DNA of 64,000 nucleotides, from assembly GCA_041691815.1 (NCBI GenBank), contig JBEPTZ010000002.1:1-64000 (forward strand), in the 5' to 3' direction. Both the position numbers and the translations under genes were made by a program. Shown piece after piece: positions 52,065 to 60,681 of the stretch. How positions within the stretch are numbered: position 1 is the stretch's first letter; each line of letters begins with the position of its first letter. This stretch comes from 70-18 sp041691815 (GTDB lineage Bacteria > Pseudomonadota > Alphaproteobacteria > Acetobacterales > Acetobacteraceae). Under the pieces are notes generated by a model. It ran no database searches. It was not told the DNA's origin and saw only the letters and a program-made list of their open reading frames with translations.

Positions 52065-55000
52065 TCAGGGCAGATGCCCGGCCGAGCCAAGCGCGCCGCG
52101 CGGTGCGGTGCGGAACGGCGGCACCGGATAGGAGACGCTGCCGTCATGCCCCATCGCCACCCGCAGGGCGGCAACCTCGGCATCCAGCGCCGCGGCTTCC
52201 TCCAGACGGCCTTCGGGCCGCAGCAGGTCGCCGAGCGCGGCGCGGACCGCCACCGCGGTGGGGCGCATGCCGAGTTCGTCGGCCAGCGCGATGGCGCGGC
52301 GCAGCCAGCTCTCCGCCTCGGCCGCGGCACCCGGCTGTGCCGCGCCGGCCCGCCGGGCATGGTAGATGCCGAGCGCGCCCTGCGCCTGCGCCTCCACCGG
52401 GCGCATGCCGTTGGCGCGCGCCGCCTCCAGCGTGGCCTGGCAGGTGGCCAGCGCCCTTGGATCGTCGCGCTGCACCCGCAGCAGCGCCAGCGGCGGGCCA
52501 CACAGCAGGCGCATGCCGTGCAGGCCGTGGCGGGTGGCGTAGTCCGATGCGCTGTCCAGCAGCGCCTCCGCCTCATCGAGCCGGCCGGCCCTGGTATAGG
52601 CGCGGCCGAGGCTGCGGGCGATGAACGGGATATGCACCAGGATGTCGCTGGTGCGGGCGATGTCCATCGCCGCTTCCAGCACCTCGATCGCCGCCTCGAC
52701 GTTGCCGAGTTCGAGGTAGAGCGGGCCTTCGTAGATGGCGACCGCCAGCAGATCGAACGGGCGACGGGTGGCCTCGGCGATCGCCCGGGCCTCACTCGAG
52801 GCCTCGGTGGCGGCGGCGAGGTTGCCGGTGCGGACATGGATCGAGGACAGGCTGCACAGATAGATCGCCGAGGCGGTGCCGGTGGTGATCATGGTGCCTT
52901 GCAGCCGGCGCTCGTTGCGGACATGCGGCAGGTTGGCGATCAGCACCTCGGCGCCGGCGGCGAACTCGCCCGCGTACCACATCGCCTGGCTGAGCGCGAA
53001 GGCGGCGCCGACCACCCCGACGCTGTCGTGCACCGCCAGCATGGTGTCGAGCGCCATGCGGCCGACCGACAGCGCGCCGCCGATGTCGCCCATATGCGCC
53101 AGCATGGCGCCGCGGCTGATGTTCACCCGCGCCAGCATCACCTGGTCGCCGGCCTGCTGGGCCAGCGCGCCGGCCTCGTCGAGATAGCGCATCATGCGCG
53201 GCACATCGGCCAGCGGCGCCAGCACCACGCGCAGCTTGAGCCGGGCCTCGATGCCGCGGGCGATGGTCTGCTGGTCGCGCGGCAGATGGTCCAGCGCGGC
53301 AACGGCATGCTCCAGGAAGGCCACCGCCTCCTGCCAGCCGGAGCGGTGATTGGCGCGGTCGCCGGCGGCCAGTGCATGGCGGACGGCATCGCTCCAGACC
53401 TCGCCGCGCAACGCGTGGCCGGCGAGCTGCTCGGTGAGTTCCTCCTCGCGGTCGCCGTACAGACTCAGCATGGCAGCGTGGACGCGGGCATGCAGGTCGC
53501 GCCGGTGGCGGCGCAGCAGGCTGTCATAGGCGACGACATGGGTGAGCGCGTGCTTGAAGGTGTGCTCGATGCCGGTGGGCAGTGCGACCTCGTAGAGGAA
53601 GCCGGCGGCGCGCAGTTCGGCGAGCTCGGCGCCGAGCTGGGCTGACGGCAGGTCGGCGATGGCGGCGAGCAGCGCCGATGGCACGTCCTTGCCGATCACC
53701 GAGGCGATCTGCAGCAGGCGGCGGCGCACCGGCGGCAGGCGGTCCATGCGGGCGGCCAGGATCGCCTGCACCGAGGCCGGGATGGCCAGCTCGGTGAGCC
53801 GGGCGGCGGCAAGTGCCGGCGTGTCGGCATCGTAGCCGGCGATCACCCCGCTTTCCTGCAGCGAGCGGGCGATCTCCTCGAGGAACAGCGGCGTGCCGTC
53901 GGCCTGGGCGACGATGCGGGCGCGCAGCGGCGCCAGCGCATCGGCCGCGCCGAGCAGGCCCTGCAGCAGCGCGTCGGCGTTGCCGGGGGCCAGCGGCTGC
54001 AACTGCACCGCCACCACGTCGCCGCCGGCGGCATCGCTGCGCCAGGTGGGCCGGCGCTCGGGCCTGGTGGTCAGCAGCACCAGCAGGCGGGCGGCGCCCA
54101 TCGCGGCGACGATCTCGTCGAGGACCGCGATGCTCGGCTGGTCGACCCAGTGGAAATCATCGACCAGCAGGATCAGCGGCCGGGCGGCGGCGGCGCGCAG
54201 CACCACCTGGCGCAAGGCCGCGAGCAGGCGGCGGCGGCGGGCGGCCTGGTCCTGGCTGGCCCAGCCGGCCGGCTCGCGCGCCTCCACCGGCTGGTCGAGC
54301 AGGGCGAGCAGCGGCACCGTGTCGATGACCGCGTCGGGCGGCTGGGCGAGGGTCGCCAGCAGCTTGCGGGCGACCTCGGCGGTGGGCTCGCCGGGGGCGG
54401 CGCCGGCCAGTGCGCGCAGCAGTTGCACGGTGAGGTGATAGGCAACCCCGGTGGCCTGCGGCGTGGCCGAGACGCGCAGCACCGACCAGCCATCCTCGGC
54501 GCCGCGATCCGGATCGCCTGGCGGCAGCATGCGCAGGAATTCGTGCATCAGGCGGGATTTGCCGACGCCGGCATCGGCGCTGACCCAGACCGCCTGGCCG
54601 CGCCGCAGCCGGGCACGGCGCAGTGCCAGGCCCAGTTGGGTGAGTTCGGCCTCGCGGCCGATGAACGGCGACAGGCTGCTGGCGGCCGAGCGGATTTCCC
54701 AGCTCGGCTGTTCGCTGGCGCCGAGCAGGCGGAACGCCGGCACCGGGCGGGAGATGCCCTTGACCGCGATCGGGCCGAGCGGCAGCAGTTGCAGCATGCC
54801 CTGGGCGAGCCGGGAGGTGGCGGCGGTGAGCAGCACGGTGCCGGGCTCGGCGATCTGCTCCATGCGGGCGGCCAGATGCACGGTGACGCCCATCGCATCG
54901 TAGTCGTTGGCGTCGTTGCCGGTGGAGCGGATCACCACGTCACCGCTCGACAGCCCGACCCGGATGGCGATGTCGGGGTCTTGCAGCAGGGCGACGCCGT

Positions 55001-55550
55001 CGACCATCGCGCGGGCGGCGAGGCAGGCGCGCAGGGCGTGGTCCTCGGCGGCGACCGGGGCGCCGAACAGCGCCATCACGCCATCGCCCATGCGCCGGTT
55101 GACGACGCCGCCGAAGCGCTCGACGGCGCGGACCATGGCCTGCACCGCCGGGTCGAGGGCGGCGATCGCCTGCTCGGCGTCCAGCGCCTCGATCAGCGCG
55201 GTGGAGCCGCGGACATCGGCGAACAGCACGGTGGCGTGCTTGCGCTCGCCTTCGTGCAGGGTGCCCGGCTCGTGCGTGGCCGGTTCGGGGGGAGTGGGGC
55301 CTTCCTGGATCAAGGCGCCTTCAGGCGGCGCCGGGGCAGGCGATGCCGGGGCAGGAGGAGCCGGGGCGGCCACCGGCTGGGGGTCGGCGAGGTTGGCGCC
55401 GCAGTGGTTGCAGAAGCGGGCGCCGGGGCGGTTGCTGGTGCCACAGCCGGGGCAGCTTCGCTCCAGCGGGCGGCCGCAATTGTCGCAGAAGCGGGCGCCG
55501 GGCGGCGACACCGCGGCGCAATGCGGGCAGCCGGGTGGCGGGTCAGCCAT
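52065..55550 (-). CDS. Zinc-ribbon / class III cyclase / AAA ATPase / TPR signalling protein
   Basis: This protein has 1161 residues. Two zinc ribbons (CPHC..CDNC, CPGC..CNHC, residues 8-50), a Pro/Ala linker, a nucleotide cyclase domain (metal Asp112 in FADVRGST and Asp156 in GDGVMALFG), then an AAA/STAND ATPase with P-loop ADAGVGKS (325-332) and about 400 residues of TPR-like helices. At the usual catalytic Asn-Leu-Ala-Ala-Arg motif the Asn is His225, with Arg229 kept, so cyclase activity is uncertain. The start overlaps the FAD-oxidase stop by 8 bp. It may sense a ligand and make cAMP or simply act as a switch. Confidence 0.92.
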   Translation of the reverse strand: MADPPPGCPHCAAVSPPGARFCDNCGRPLERSCPGCGTSNRPGARFCNHCGANLADPQPVAAPAPPAPASPAPAPPEGALIQEGPTPPEPATHEPGTLHEGERKHATVLFADVRGSTALIEALDAEQAIAALDPAVQAMVRAVERFGGVVNRRMGDGVMALFGAPVAAEDHALRACLAARAMVDGVALLQDPDIAIRVGLSSGDVVIRSTGNDANDYDAMGVTVHLAARMEQIAEPGTVLLTAATSRLAQGMLQLLPLGPIAVKGISRPVPAFRLLGASEQPSWEIRSAASSLSPFIGREAELTQLGLALRRARLRRGQAVWVSADAGVGKSRLMHEFLRMLPPGDPDRGAEDGWSVLRVSATPQATGVAYHLTVQLLRALAGAAPGEPTAEVARKLLATLAQPPDAVIDTVPLLALLDQPVEAREPAGWASQDQAARRRRLLAALRQVVLRAAAARPLILLVDDFHWVDQPSIAVLDEIVAAMGAARLLVLLTTRPERRPTWRSDAAGGDVVAVQLQPLAPGNADALLQGLLGAADALAPLRARIVAQADGTPLFLEEIARSLQESGVIAGYDADTPALAAARLTELAIPASVQAILAARMDRLPPVRRRLLQIASVIGKDVPSALLAAIADLPSAQLGAELAELRAAGFLYEVALPTGIEHTFKHALTHVVAYDSLLRRHRRDLHARVHAAMLSLYGDREEELTEQLAGHALRGEVWSDAVRHALAAGDRANHRSGWQEAVAFLEHAVAALDHLPRDQQTIARGIEARLKLRVVLAPLADVPRMMRYLDEAGALAQQAGDQVMLARVNISRGAMLAHMGDIGGALSVGRMALDTMLAVHDSVGVVGAAFALSQAMWYAGEFAAGAEVLIANLPHVRNERRLQGTMITTGTASAIYLCSLSSIHVRTGNLAAATEASSEARAIAEATRRPFDLLAVAIYEGPLYLELGNVEAAIEVLEAAMDIARTSDILVHIPFIARSLGRAYTRAGRLDEAEALLDSASDYATRHGLHGMRLLCGPPLALLRVQRDDPRALATCQATLEAARANGMRPVEAQAQGALGIYHARRAGAAQPGAAAEAESWLRRAIALADELGMRPTAVAVRAALGDLLRPEGRLEEAAALDAEVAALRVAMGHDGSVSYPVPPFRTAPRGALGSAGHLP

Positions 55551-57087
55551 GGCGACCGCTGATCGGCTCGGCCAGCGCTTCGATGACCGCCGGCGGCCAG
55601 ACCGGCGGTTCGTTGGGGTCCTCGGCACGGGCGCGCAGCATCTGCGGGAAGCGGAACAGGGTGTGCGGGTCGTATTTCTGCTTGACCGCGAGCAGCGCCG
55701 GGAAGGCCTCGCCCCAATAGGCGGCGCGGTAGTCGGCCAGCGTCGGATCGGCGAAGTTCTGGTAGCAATGGCCGTTCCAGAACGGCGCCATCGCGGCACA
55801 CCAGCCCTGCTGCCAGGCCAGGCCGGCGGTCTGTTCCGCCTCGCTCTGCCAGAACACGTCGAGATAGGCGAGGAAGGCGGCGTTGCGGTGGATGAAGGCG
55901 CTGCTGGCGCGCGGGATGGCGTTCATCGCGCCACCCATCGCCTGCAGGTAGAGCGTGTCCAGCGGGTTCGGTGCGGTGGCGTAGTGGTCGAGGATGGCGC
56001 GGAACTCGCCCTCGGTGAGGTCGCGGCTGACGTAGCGGGAGACGCGCTGCAGCGGCGGGATGGTGGTGCCGCGGTTCAGCGCGTCGTAGTCGAAATTGCC
56101 GATGCGGCCGGGCAGCGCCTGCAATGGGGCGATGGCGGCATTCATCGCCGCCGCGGTGCCGAGATGGTCGATGTCGACCACGAGCCAGGGGCCGGTCATG
56201 CCGGGTTTGGTCGCGGACAGGCCGTAGAGCGCCATGCAGGTGATGTTGGTGTCGGGGTTGGCGGCACCGCGCATGAAGCCGGCCTGGATCGCCAGCAGCA
56301 CGGCGGCGGCCTGAGCACGGTCGGCCGGCGTGGCCAGCGACCAGGCGAGTTCGGCCTCAGCCGGGCCGGTGGCGCGCAGCAGCTTGTAGCGGATGCTGAG
56401 GACGGCGCCGAACATGTTGCCGGTGCCGCCGCGCACCGCCCACCAGAGATCGCTGTTCTCGGTGGCGCTGGCGGTGACGATGCGGCCGTCGGCCAGCATC
56501 ACCTGGACCTCCAGCGCGTGATCCAGGTTGAGGCCGAGGCTGCGCGAGGTGAGGCCGTAGCCGCCGCCCTGCATGAAGCCGCCGATGGCGACGCTGGGCC
56601 AGGTGCCGAGCGGCAGATGCCAGCCGGAGGCCTGCAGCAACGCCGCCAGCTTGCCTTGCGGGCAGCCGCCGCCGACCGTCACCTCGCCGGCGGCGGGGTC
56701 GAGGGTGATGGTGTCGAGCAGGGTGAGGTCGATCACCAAGCCGGGGCCGGCGGAATAGCCGGCGAAGTTGTGGCCGCCGCTGCGCAGGCGGAACGGCACC
56801 GCCTCGGCGCGGGCGAATTGCAGGCAGGCGCGCAACTGATCGGCGTCGCGGACATTGGCGATCGCCAGCGGGTGCGGGCGATAGCGCTTGTTGAACACGA
56901 AGCGCTCGCGCGGATAGCCGGGATCGCCGGGCAGCAGCAGCGCGCCAGGCAACCGGGCGCGCAGCCAGCGGGCCTGATCGGTGGTCAGCCCGAACGCGTC
57001 AACCGTCGCCTCGCCGACGCCTTGCGGCTCGGGCGGCGGCGGCCCATGACCCTTGGGCGGCGGCGTGTAGAGGCGCGGATGCGGCAT
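55543..57087 (-). CDS. FAD-linked oxidoreductase of the berberine-bridge/GOOX family
   Basis: This 514-residue flavoenzyme has the PCMH FAD-binding domain with RSGGHNFAGYS; His106 is the expected 8-alpha covalent FAD site. The second Cys anchor of bicovalent enzymes (GTC..VGxxGH) is Trp163 in GTWPSVAIGG, so attachment should be by His only. The C-terminal BBE segment reads YWGEAFPALLAVKQKYDPHTLF. There is no signal peptide. It probably oxidises a sugar, alcohol or secondary metabolite. It lies immediately upstream of the giant cyclase, overlapping by 8 bp. Confidence 0.92.
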   Translation of the reverse strand: MPHPRLYTPPPKGHGPPPPEPQGVGEATVDAFGLTTDQARWLRARLPGALLLPGDPGYPRERFVFNKRYRPHPLAIANVRDADQLRACLQFARAEAVPFRLRSGGHNFAGYSAGPGLVIDLTLLDTITLDPAAGEVTVGGGCPQGKLAALLQASGWHLPLGTWPSVAIGGFMQGGGYGLTSRSLGLNLDHALEVQVMLADGRIVTASATENSDLWWAVRGGTGNMFGAVLSIRYKLLRATGPAEAELAWSLATPADRAQAAAVLLAIQAGFMRGAANPDTNITCMALYGLSATKPGMTGPWLVVDIDHLGTAAAMNAAIAPLQALPGRIGNFDYDALNRGTTIPPLQRVSRYVSRDLTEGEFRAILDHYATAPNPLDTLYLQAMGGAMNAIPRASSAFIHRNAAFLAYLDVFWQSEAEQTAGLAWQQGWCAAMAPFWNGHCYQNFADPTLADYRAAYWGEAFPALLAVKQKYDPHTLFRFPQMLRARAEDPNEPPVWPPAVIEALAEPISGRHG

Positions 57088-57249
57088 GTGCGGGCGAGGG
57101 TCCTCGACGCGATGGGCAAGGGTAGCAGCGCCACCGCCGGTTGCAAGATATTGCGCACCCTGTGTGACGTGTTGTTGCCGCCCGGCGCTGGACGGGGCGG
57201 GGCGGGTCGCGTATCGCGGGCGTGCCGCCACACCAGCCCGCAGGAGCAG

Positions 57250-58527
57250 ATGAGCGACCAGGACTCCCTCCGCGCTATTGCCGCCGCGCTGCTGCGCTGC
57301 AAGCGCTGGCTGCTGCCGCGCGGCTCGTGGCGGGAGCAATGGGCGCGCAGGCTCTACGTGCCGCTGATGCGGCGGCTGGTCGCACAACCGGCGTTGCGGC
57401 GGATCGATCCGCAGGCGCATGTTCTGGTGCTGGGCGGCGAGCCGGTGGCACGGTTGCCGGCCGGCGGGCGGGTGCTGGTGCTGAAACTGGATCATATCGG
57501 TGATCTGGTGGTGGCACTGCCGGCGCTGGCGCAGATGCGTGCGGCACTGCCGGATGCCGAGATAACCCTGGTCTGCGGCGGCTGGAACGCCGCGCTGGCG
57601 CGGGCAAGCGGGCTGGTCGATCGGGTGGTGGAGTTCGATTACCTGGCGGCGCGGCACAACGGCAGCGAGGCCGGGCGGGCGGCGATGGCGGCGGAATTCG
57701 CGGTCATCTCCAAGGGACTCGGGCAGTTCGGGTTGGCGATCGACCTGCGCCACGATGCCGATACCCGCCGGCTGCTGGCGGCGGTGGATGCCACGGTGCG
57801 GGCGGGTTATGCCGCCGACGGGGTGGCGCTGGAGATTGCCTTGCCGGATGTCGAGCATGTGGCGACGGCGCGCGGCGAGCGGCCGCTGCATGCCCGCACC
57901 AGGCTGGTGATGCTGGTTGCCGCCACGCTGGATGCGGTGCGGCCGGCGGCGCGGCCGGCCAAGGTGCTGCTGGCTCCTGGTGAGGTGTTGCCGGAGGGAC
58001 CCTATGCGGTGCTGGCGCCCGGCGCCGGAGCGCCGCTGCGGGTGTGGGATATCGCGCGCATGGCCGAACTGGCGCGGGCGCTGGTGGCGCGGCACGGGCT
58101 GCGGATGGTGATCCTGGGCGGGCCGGGCGACCAGGCGTTGGCGGCCACCATCGCCGAGGGGTTGCCGGCGGAGATGGTGACCGATCTCACCGGCAAGGCG
58201 GCGCTGCCGGCGGTGCCGGCGATCCTGGACGGGGCGCGGCTGGTGGTCGGGATGGATTCCGGGCTGAGCCATCTGGCCGCCGGGCTGGGGGTGCCGACGG
58301 TCAGCGTGCAATCCGGCGCGCCGACGCGGGAGGTGTGGCGGGTGGCCGGGGCGAATGTGGTGGTGGTGGCCGGCGCTGCCGCCTGCGCGCCCTGCCATCT
58401 GGACCTGCCGGAGCAATGCCCGCATGGCGTCGCCTGCATGCGGGTGATCGGGGTGGCCGATGTGCTGGCGGCCTGCGAGACGGTGCTGGCGCAAGACGCC
58501 CGTGGCAGCGCGGTGCCGGCGGCATGA
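57250..58527 (+). CDS. Glycosyltransferase family 9 (heptosyltransferase-like)
   Basis: This GT9 protein of 425 residues has an extra N-terminal segment of about 80 residues. The GT-B core starts VLVLKLDHIGDLVVALPAL and ends with the donor site VVGMDSGLSHLAAGLGVPTVSV. The C-terminal CAPCHLDLPEQCPHGVACM carries four Cys. AGGAG precedes the ATG by 3-4 bp. A much longer open frame upstream is only the shadow of the cyclase gene. It is divergent from the FAD-oxidase gene and is likely to act on surface polysaccharide. Confidence 0.9.
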   Translation: MSDQDSLRAIAAALLRCKRWLLPRGSWREQWARRLYVPLMRRLVAQPALRRIDPQAHVLVLGGEPVARLPAGGRVLVLKLDHIGDLVVALPALAQMRAALPDAEITLVCGGWNAALARASGLVDRVVEFDYLAARHNGSEAGRAAMAAEFAVISKGLGQFGLAIDLRHDADTRRLLAAVDATVRAGYAADGVALEIALPDVEHVATARGERPLHARTRLVMLVAATLDAVRPAARPAKVLLAPGEVLPEGPYAVLAPGAGAPLRVWDIARMAELARALVARHGLRMVILGGPGDQALAATIAEGLPAEMVTDLTGKAALPAVPAILDGARLVVGMDSGLSHLAAGLGVPTVSVQSGAPTREVWRVAGANVVVVAGAAACAPCHLDLPEQCPHGVACMRVIGVADVLAACETVLAQDARGSAVPAA

Positions 58528-58606
58528 TCGCGGCTGATCGGGCCGAGGGGCTTGGGGTCGGCGCCAGGATAGCCTAGATCATGCTGATCATATTGGGAGA
58601 CTCACC

Positions 58607-58927
58607 ATGCGCCTTCCGTTGCCCCTGCTGGCGGCCTCGCTGGTTGCCGGCCTCGCGCTGTCCGGCTGCAGCACCGTGGACGAGAACACCGGCGCCTGCC
58701 CGGTGCCGCCGCCGCCGCAGAACGAAGTGCGGCCGAAGCCGCCGGTCAGCGAACATCAGCAGATCTGGCAGCCCGGCCATTGGGAGTGGAATGGTACCGG
58801 CTATCGGTGGCGGGAGGGCCAATGGATTCTGCGCAGCAGCGTGTCGAGCAACCAGTGGTTCGAGGGCAACTGGACGCGCGACCGGGTGCCGGGCCCCTGC
58901 CATTGGGTGCCGGCGCACTGGATGTAG
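58607..58927 (+). CDS. YXWGXW-repeat lipoprotein 1
   Basis: This 106-residue lipoprotein has a signal peptide ending in lipobox LSGC (Cys about 20), a Pro-rich linker, and WQPGHWEWNGTGYRWREGQW plus WVPAHW, the YXWGXW repeat pattern of small surface lipoproteins of unknown role. GGGAGA lies before the ATG. It is the tandem paralogue of the next gene. Confidence 0.85.
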   Translation: MRLPLPLLAASLVAGLALSGCSTVDENTGACPVPPPPQNEVRPKPPVSEHQQIWQPGHWEWNGTGYRWREGQWILRSSVSSNQWFEGNWTRDRVPGPCHWVPAHWM

Positions 58928-59016
58928 GCCGGTTCCACACGCGGAAGTGACAGGACTGCGGTTGGCAGAGCGCCGGCGCCCGCCCTAGATTTCCGAATGT
59001 AACGGTGGAGGCTTGC

Positions 59017-59325
59017 ATGACCTGTCGTCCGACTACCCGCATGCTGACCCGCACTGCCTTGCTGGCAGGGCTGTCGCTGTCGGTTGCCGGCTGCGTGGTG
59101 GAGCCGGTGAACCCGTATCCGCCGGTGCCGGCGCCGCGCATGGAGGTGGTGCCGCCGGCGCCACGCACCGCGGCGGTCTGGCAACCCGGACATTACCTGT
59201 GGAACGGCCGGGCGTATGTCTGGGAGCCGGGGCACTATGTCGTGCGCGCCGGCGGCCAGTGGGTGCGCGGGCATTGGGTGCGCCGGGGCCGCGAATGGGC
59301 CTGGGAGCCGGCGCACTGGCAGTAA
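59017..59325 (+). CDS. YXWGXW-repeat lipoprotein 2
   Basis: This 102-residue lipoprotein has lipobox VAGC, a Pro-rich linker, and three repeat units (WQPGHYLWNGRAYVWEPGHY, WVRGHWVRRG, EWAWEPAHW). GGAGG lies 6 bp before the ATG. It is similar in layout to the neighbour 90 bp upstream, a local duplication followed by divergence. Confidence 0.85.
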   Translation: MTCRPTTRMLTRTALLAGLSLSVAGCVVEPVNPYPPVPAPRMEVVPPAPRTAAVWQPGHYLWNGRAYVWEPGHYVVRAGGQWVRGHWVRRGREWAWEPAHWQ

Positions 59326-59331
59326 GGCAGC

Positions 59332-60501
59332 TCAGGCGTTGGCCGACCACACCGCGCGATACAGCGCGATGATCTCGGCCTTGTCTGGCACGCGCGGGTT
59401 GTTGGCCGGGCTGCCGGAGGCCAGCGCCTGGTCGGCCATGAGATCGAGCTTCGCCTCCCAGCTGGCCGGATCGATGCCGTAGACCGGCGGGGTCGGCACC
59501 GCGAGCTGGGCGTTCCAGCCGGCCAGCCCGTCGGCCAGCTTGTTGGCGGCGGTCTCGTCGCTGTCGCCGGGCTTGGCGAAGCCGACGGTGCGCCCGGCGG
59601 TGGCGTAGCGGGCCAGCGCGTGGCCGAGGCCGAAGCGGGTGACCGCCGGCAGCAGCATCGCGTTAGACAGCCCGTGCGGCACATGGAAATGCGCGCCGAT
59701 CGGACGAGACATGCCATGCACCAGCGCCACCGAGGCGTTGGAAAACGCCAGGCCGGCCTGCATCGCGCCGAGCATCATCGCCTCGCGCGCCGCCTTGTTG
59801 TTCGGCTCGTTATAGGCGGTCAGCAGGTTGGCGCCGATCAACTGCATCGCCGACAGCGCCTGGGCGTCGCTGAACGGGTTGGCGTGCTTGGAGACGAAGG
59901 CCTCCAGCGCGTGGCTCAGCGCGTCGACGCCGGTATCGGCGGTGGTGCGCTTCGGCACGCTGAAGGTCAGTTCGTAATCGATGATGGCGGCCAGCGGCAG
60001 CGCGCCGAGGCCGGCGATCAGCATCTTCTCGTCGCGCGCCACATCGGTGATCACCGTGAAGCGGGTGACCTCGCTGCCGGTGCCGGCGGTGGTCGGGATG
60101 GCGATCACCGGCAGCGCGCCACTGTCGGCGGCGTGCGGCACCTTGTAGGCGCTCATCGGCTTATCGCCGGCGGCCAGGATCGCCATCGCCTTGGCGGTGT
60201 CCATCGGCGAGCCGCCGCCCAGCCCGATCAGGCAATCATAATTGCCGGCGCGCAGGGCTTTCACGCCGACCGCCACCACGGTGTCGGTGGGGTCCGGCAC
60301 CGTGTCGCTGAACACCGCGGCGGTGATGCCGGCCTTGGCCAGCGGCTGCAGCACGCGCTGGGCCATGCCGGAGGAGACCATGAACGGGTCGGTGACCAGC
60401 AGCGGACGCTGCAGGCCGAAGCGGGCCAGCACCTCGGCCACCCGGGCGACGGAGCCGCCGCCGATCACCATGCAGCGCGGCGAGACGAGGGTGAAATCCA
60501 T
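59332..60501 (-). CDS. Iron-containing alcohol dehydrogenase
   Basis: This group III alcohol dehydrogenase of 389 residues has the NAD site GLGGGSPMDTAKA and the metal ligands in DALSHALEAFVS, LVHGMSRPIGAHFHVPHG. It oxidises or reduces a short alcohol/aldehyde with NAD. It ends 6 bp from the second lipoprotein stop, so the two transcripts converge without room for a terminator. It is monocistronic as far as visible. Confidence 0.93.
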   Translation of the reverse strand: MDFTLVSPRCMVIGGGSVARVAEVLARFGLQRPLLVTDPFMVSSGMAQRVLQPLAKAGITAAVFSDTVPDPTDTVVAVGVKALRAGNYDCLIGLGGGSPMDTAKAMAILAAGDKPMSAYKVPHAADSGALPVIAIPTTAGTGSEVTRFTVITDVARDEKMLIAGLGALPLAAIIDYELTFSVPKRTTADTGVDALSHALEAFVSKHANPFSDAQALSAMQLIGANLLTAYNEPNNKAAREAMMLGAMQAGLAFSNASVALVHGMSRPIGAHFHVPHGLSNAMLLPAVTRFGLGHALARYATAGRTVGFAKPGDSDETAANKLADGLAGWNAQLAVPTPPVYGIDPASWEAKLDLMADQALASGSPANNPRVPDKAEIIALYRAVWSANA

Positions 60502-60517
60502 GCGGCGGTCCTCCCTA

Positions 60518-60621
60518 GAGCGTGATGACCGCAGGTGGAATCACACGAAGGCCTGAATCACGCGACAAAACAAAGCTCCAGAGCAGGATGGCCGCTTTGT
60601 TCAGCGGTCATCCTGCTCTGG
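60518..60621. repeat. Dispersed repeat with an 18-pair hairpin
   Basis: GAGCGTGATGACCGCAGGTG.. up to about 60579 corresponds, reversed, to the decayed copy at 30929-30987 (17 identical core bases). It is followed by a stem (CCAGAGCAGGATGGCCGC, 60578-60595, with GCGGTCATCCTGCTCTGG, 60604-60621) closed by an eight-base loop. It lies between GDH and alcohol dehydrogenase, both leftward, and may end the GDH message. Confidence 0.8.
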
Positions 60622-60681
60622 GTTGCCGCCCATCCATAGCGCGCCGGGGCGGGGTCGCCAAGCAAGCGCCGCCGCCGGCGC

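Noticed and set aside
54907..57249. Long N-terminal extension of the second GT9 frame
   Set aside because: It is antisense to the cyclase and FAD-oxidase genes. The family start and an AGGAG site place the true start at 57250.
57088..58494. N-terminal extension of the FAD-oxidase frame (total 983 residues)
   Set aside because: The extension is the shadow of the GT9 gene; the oxidase domain begins after ATG 57087.
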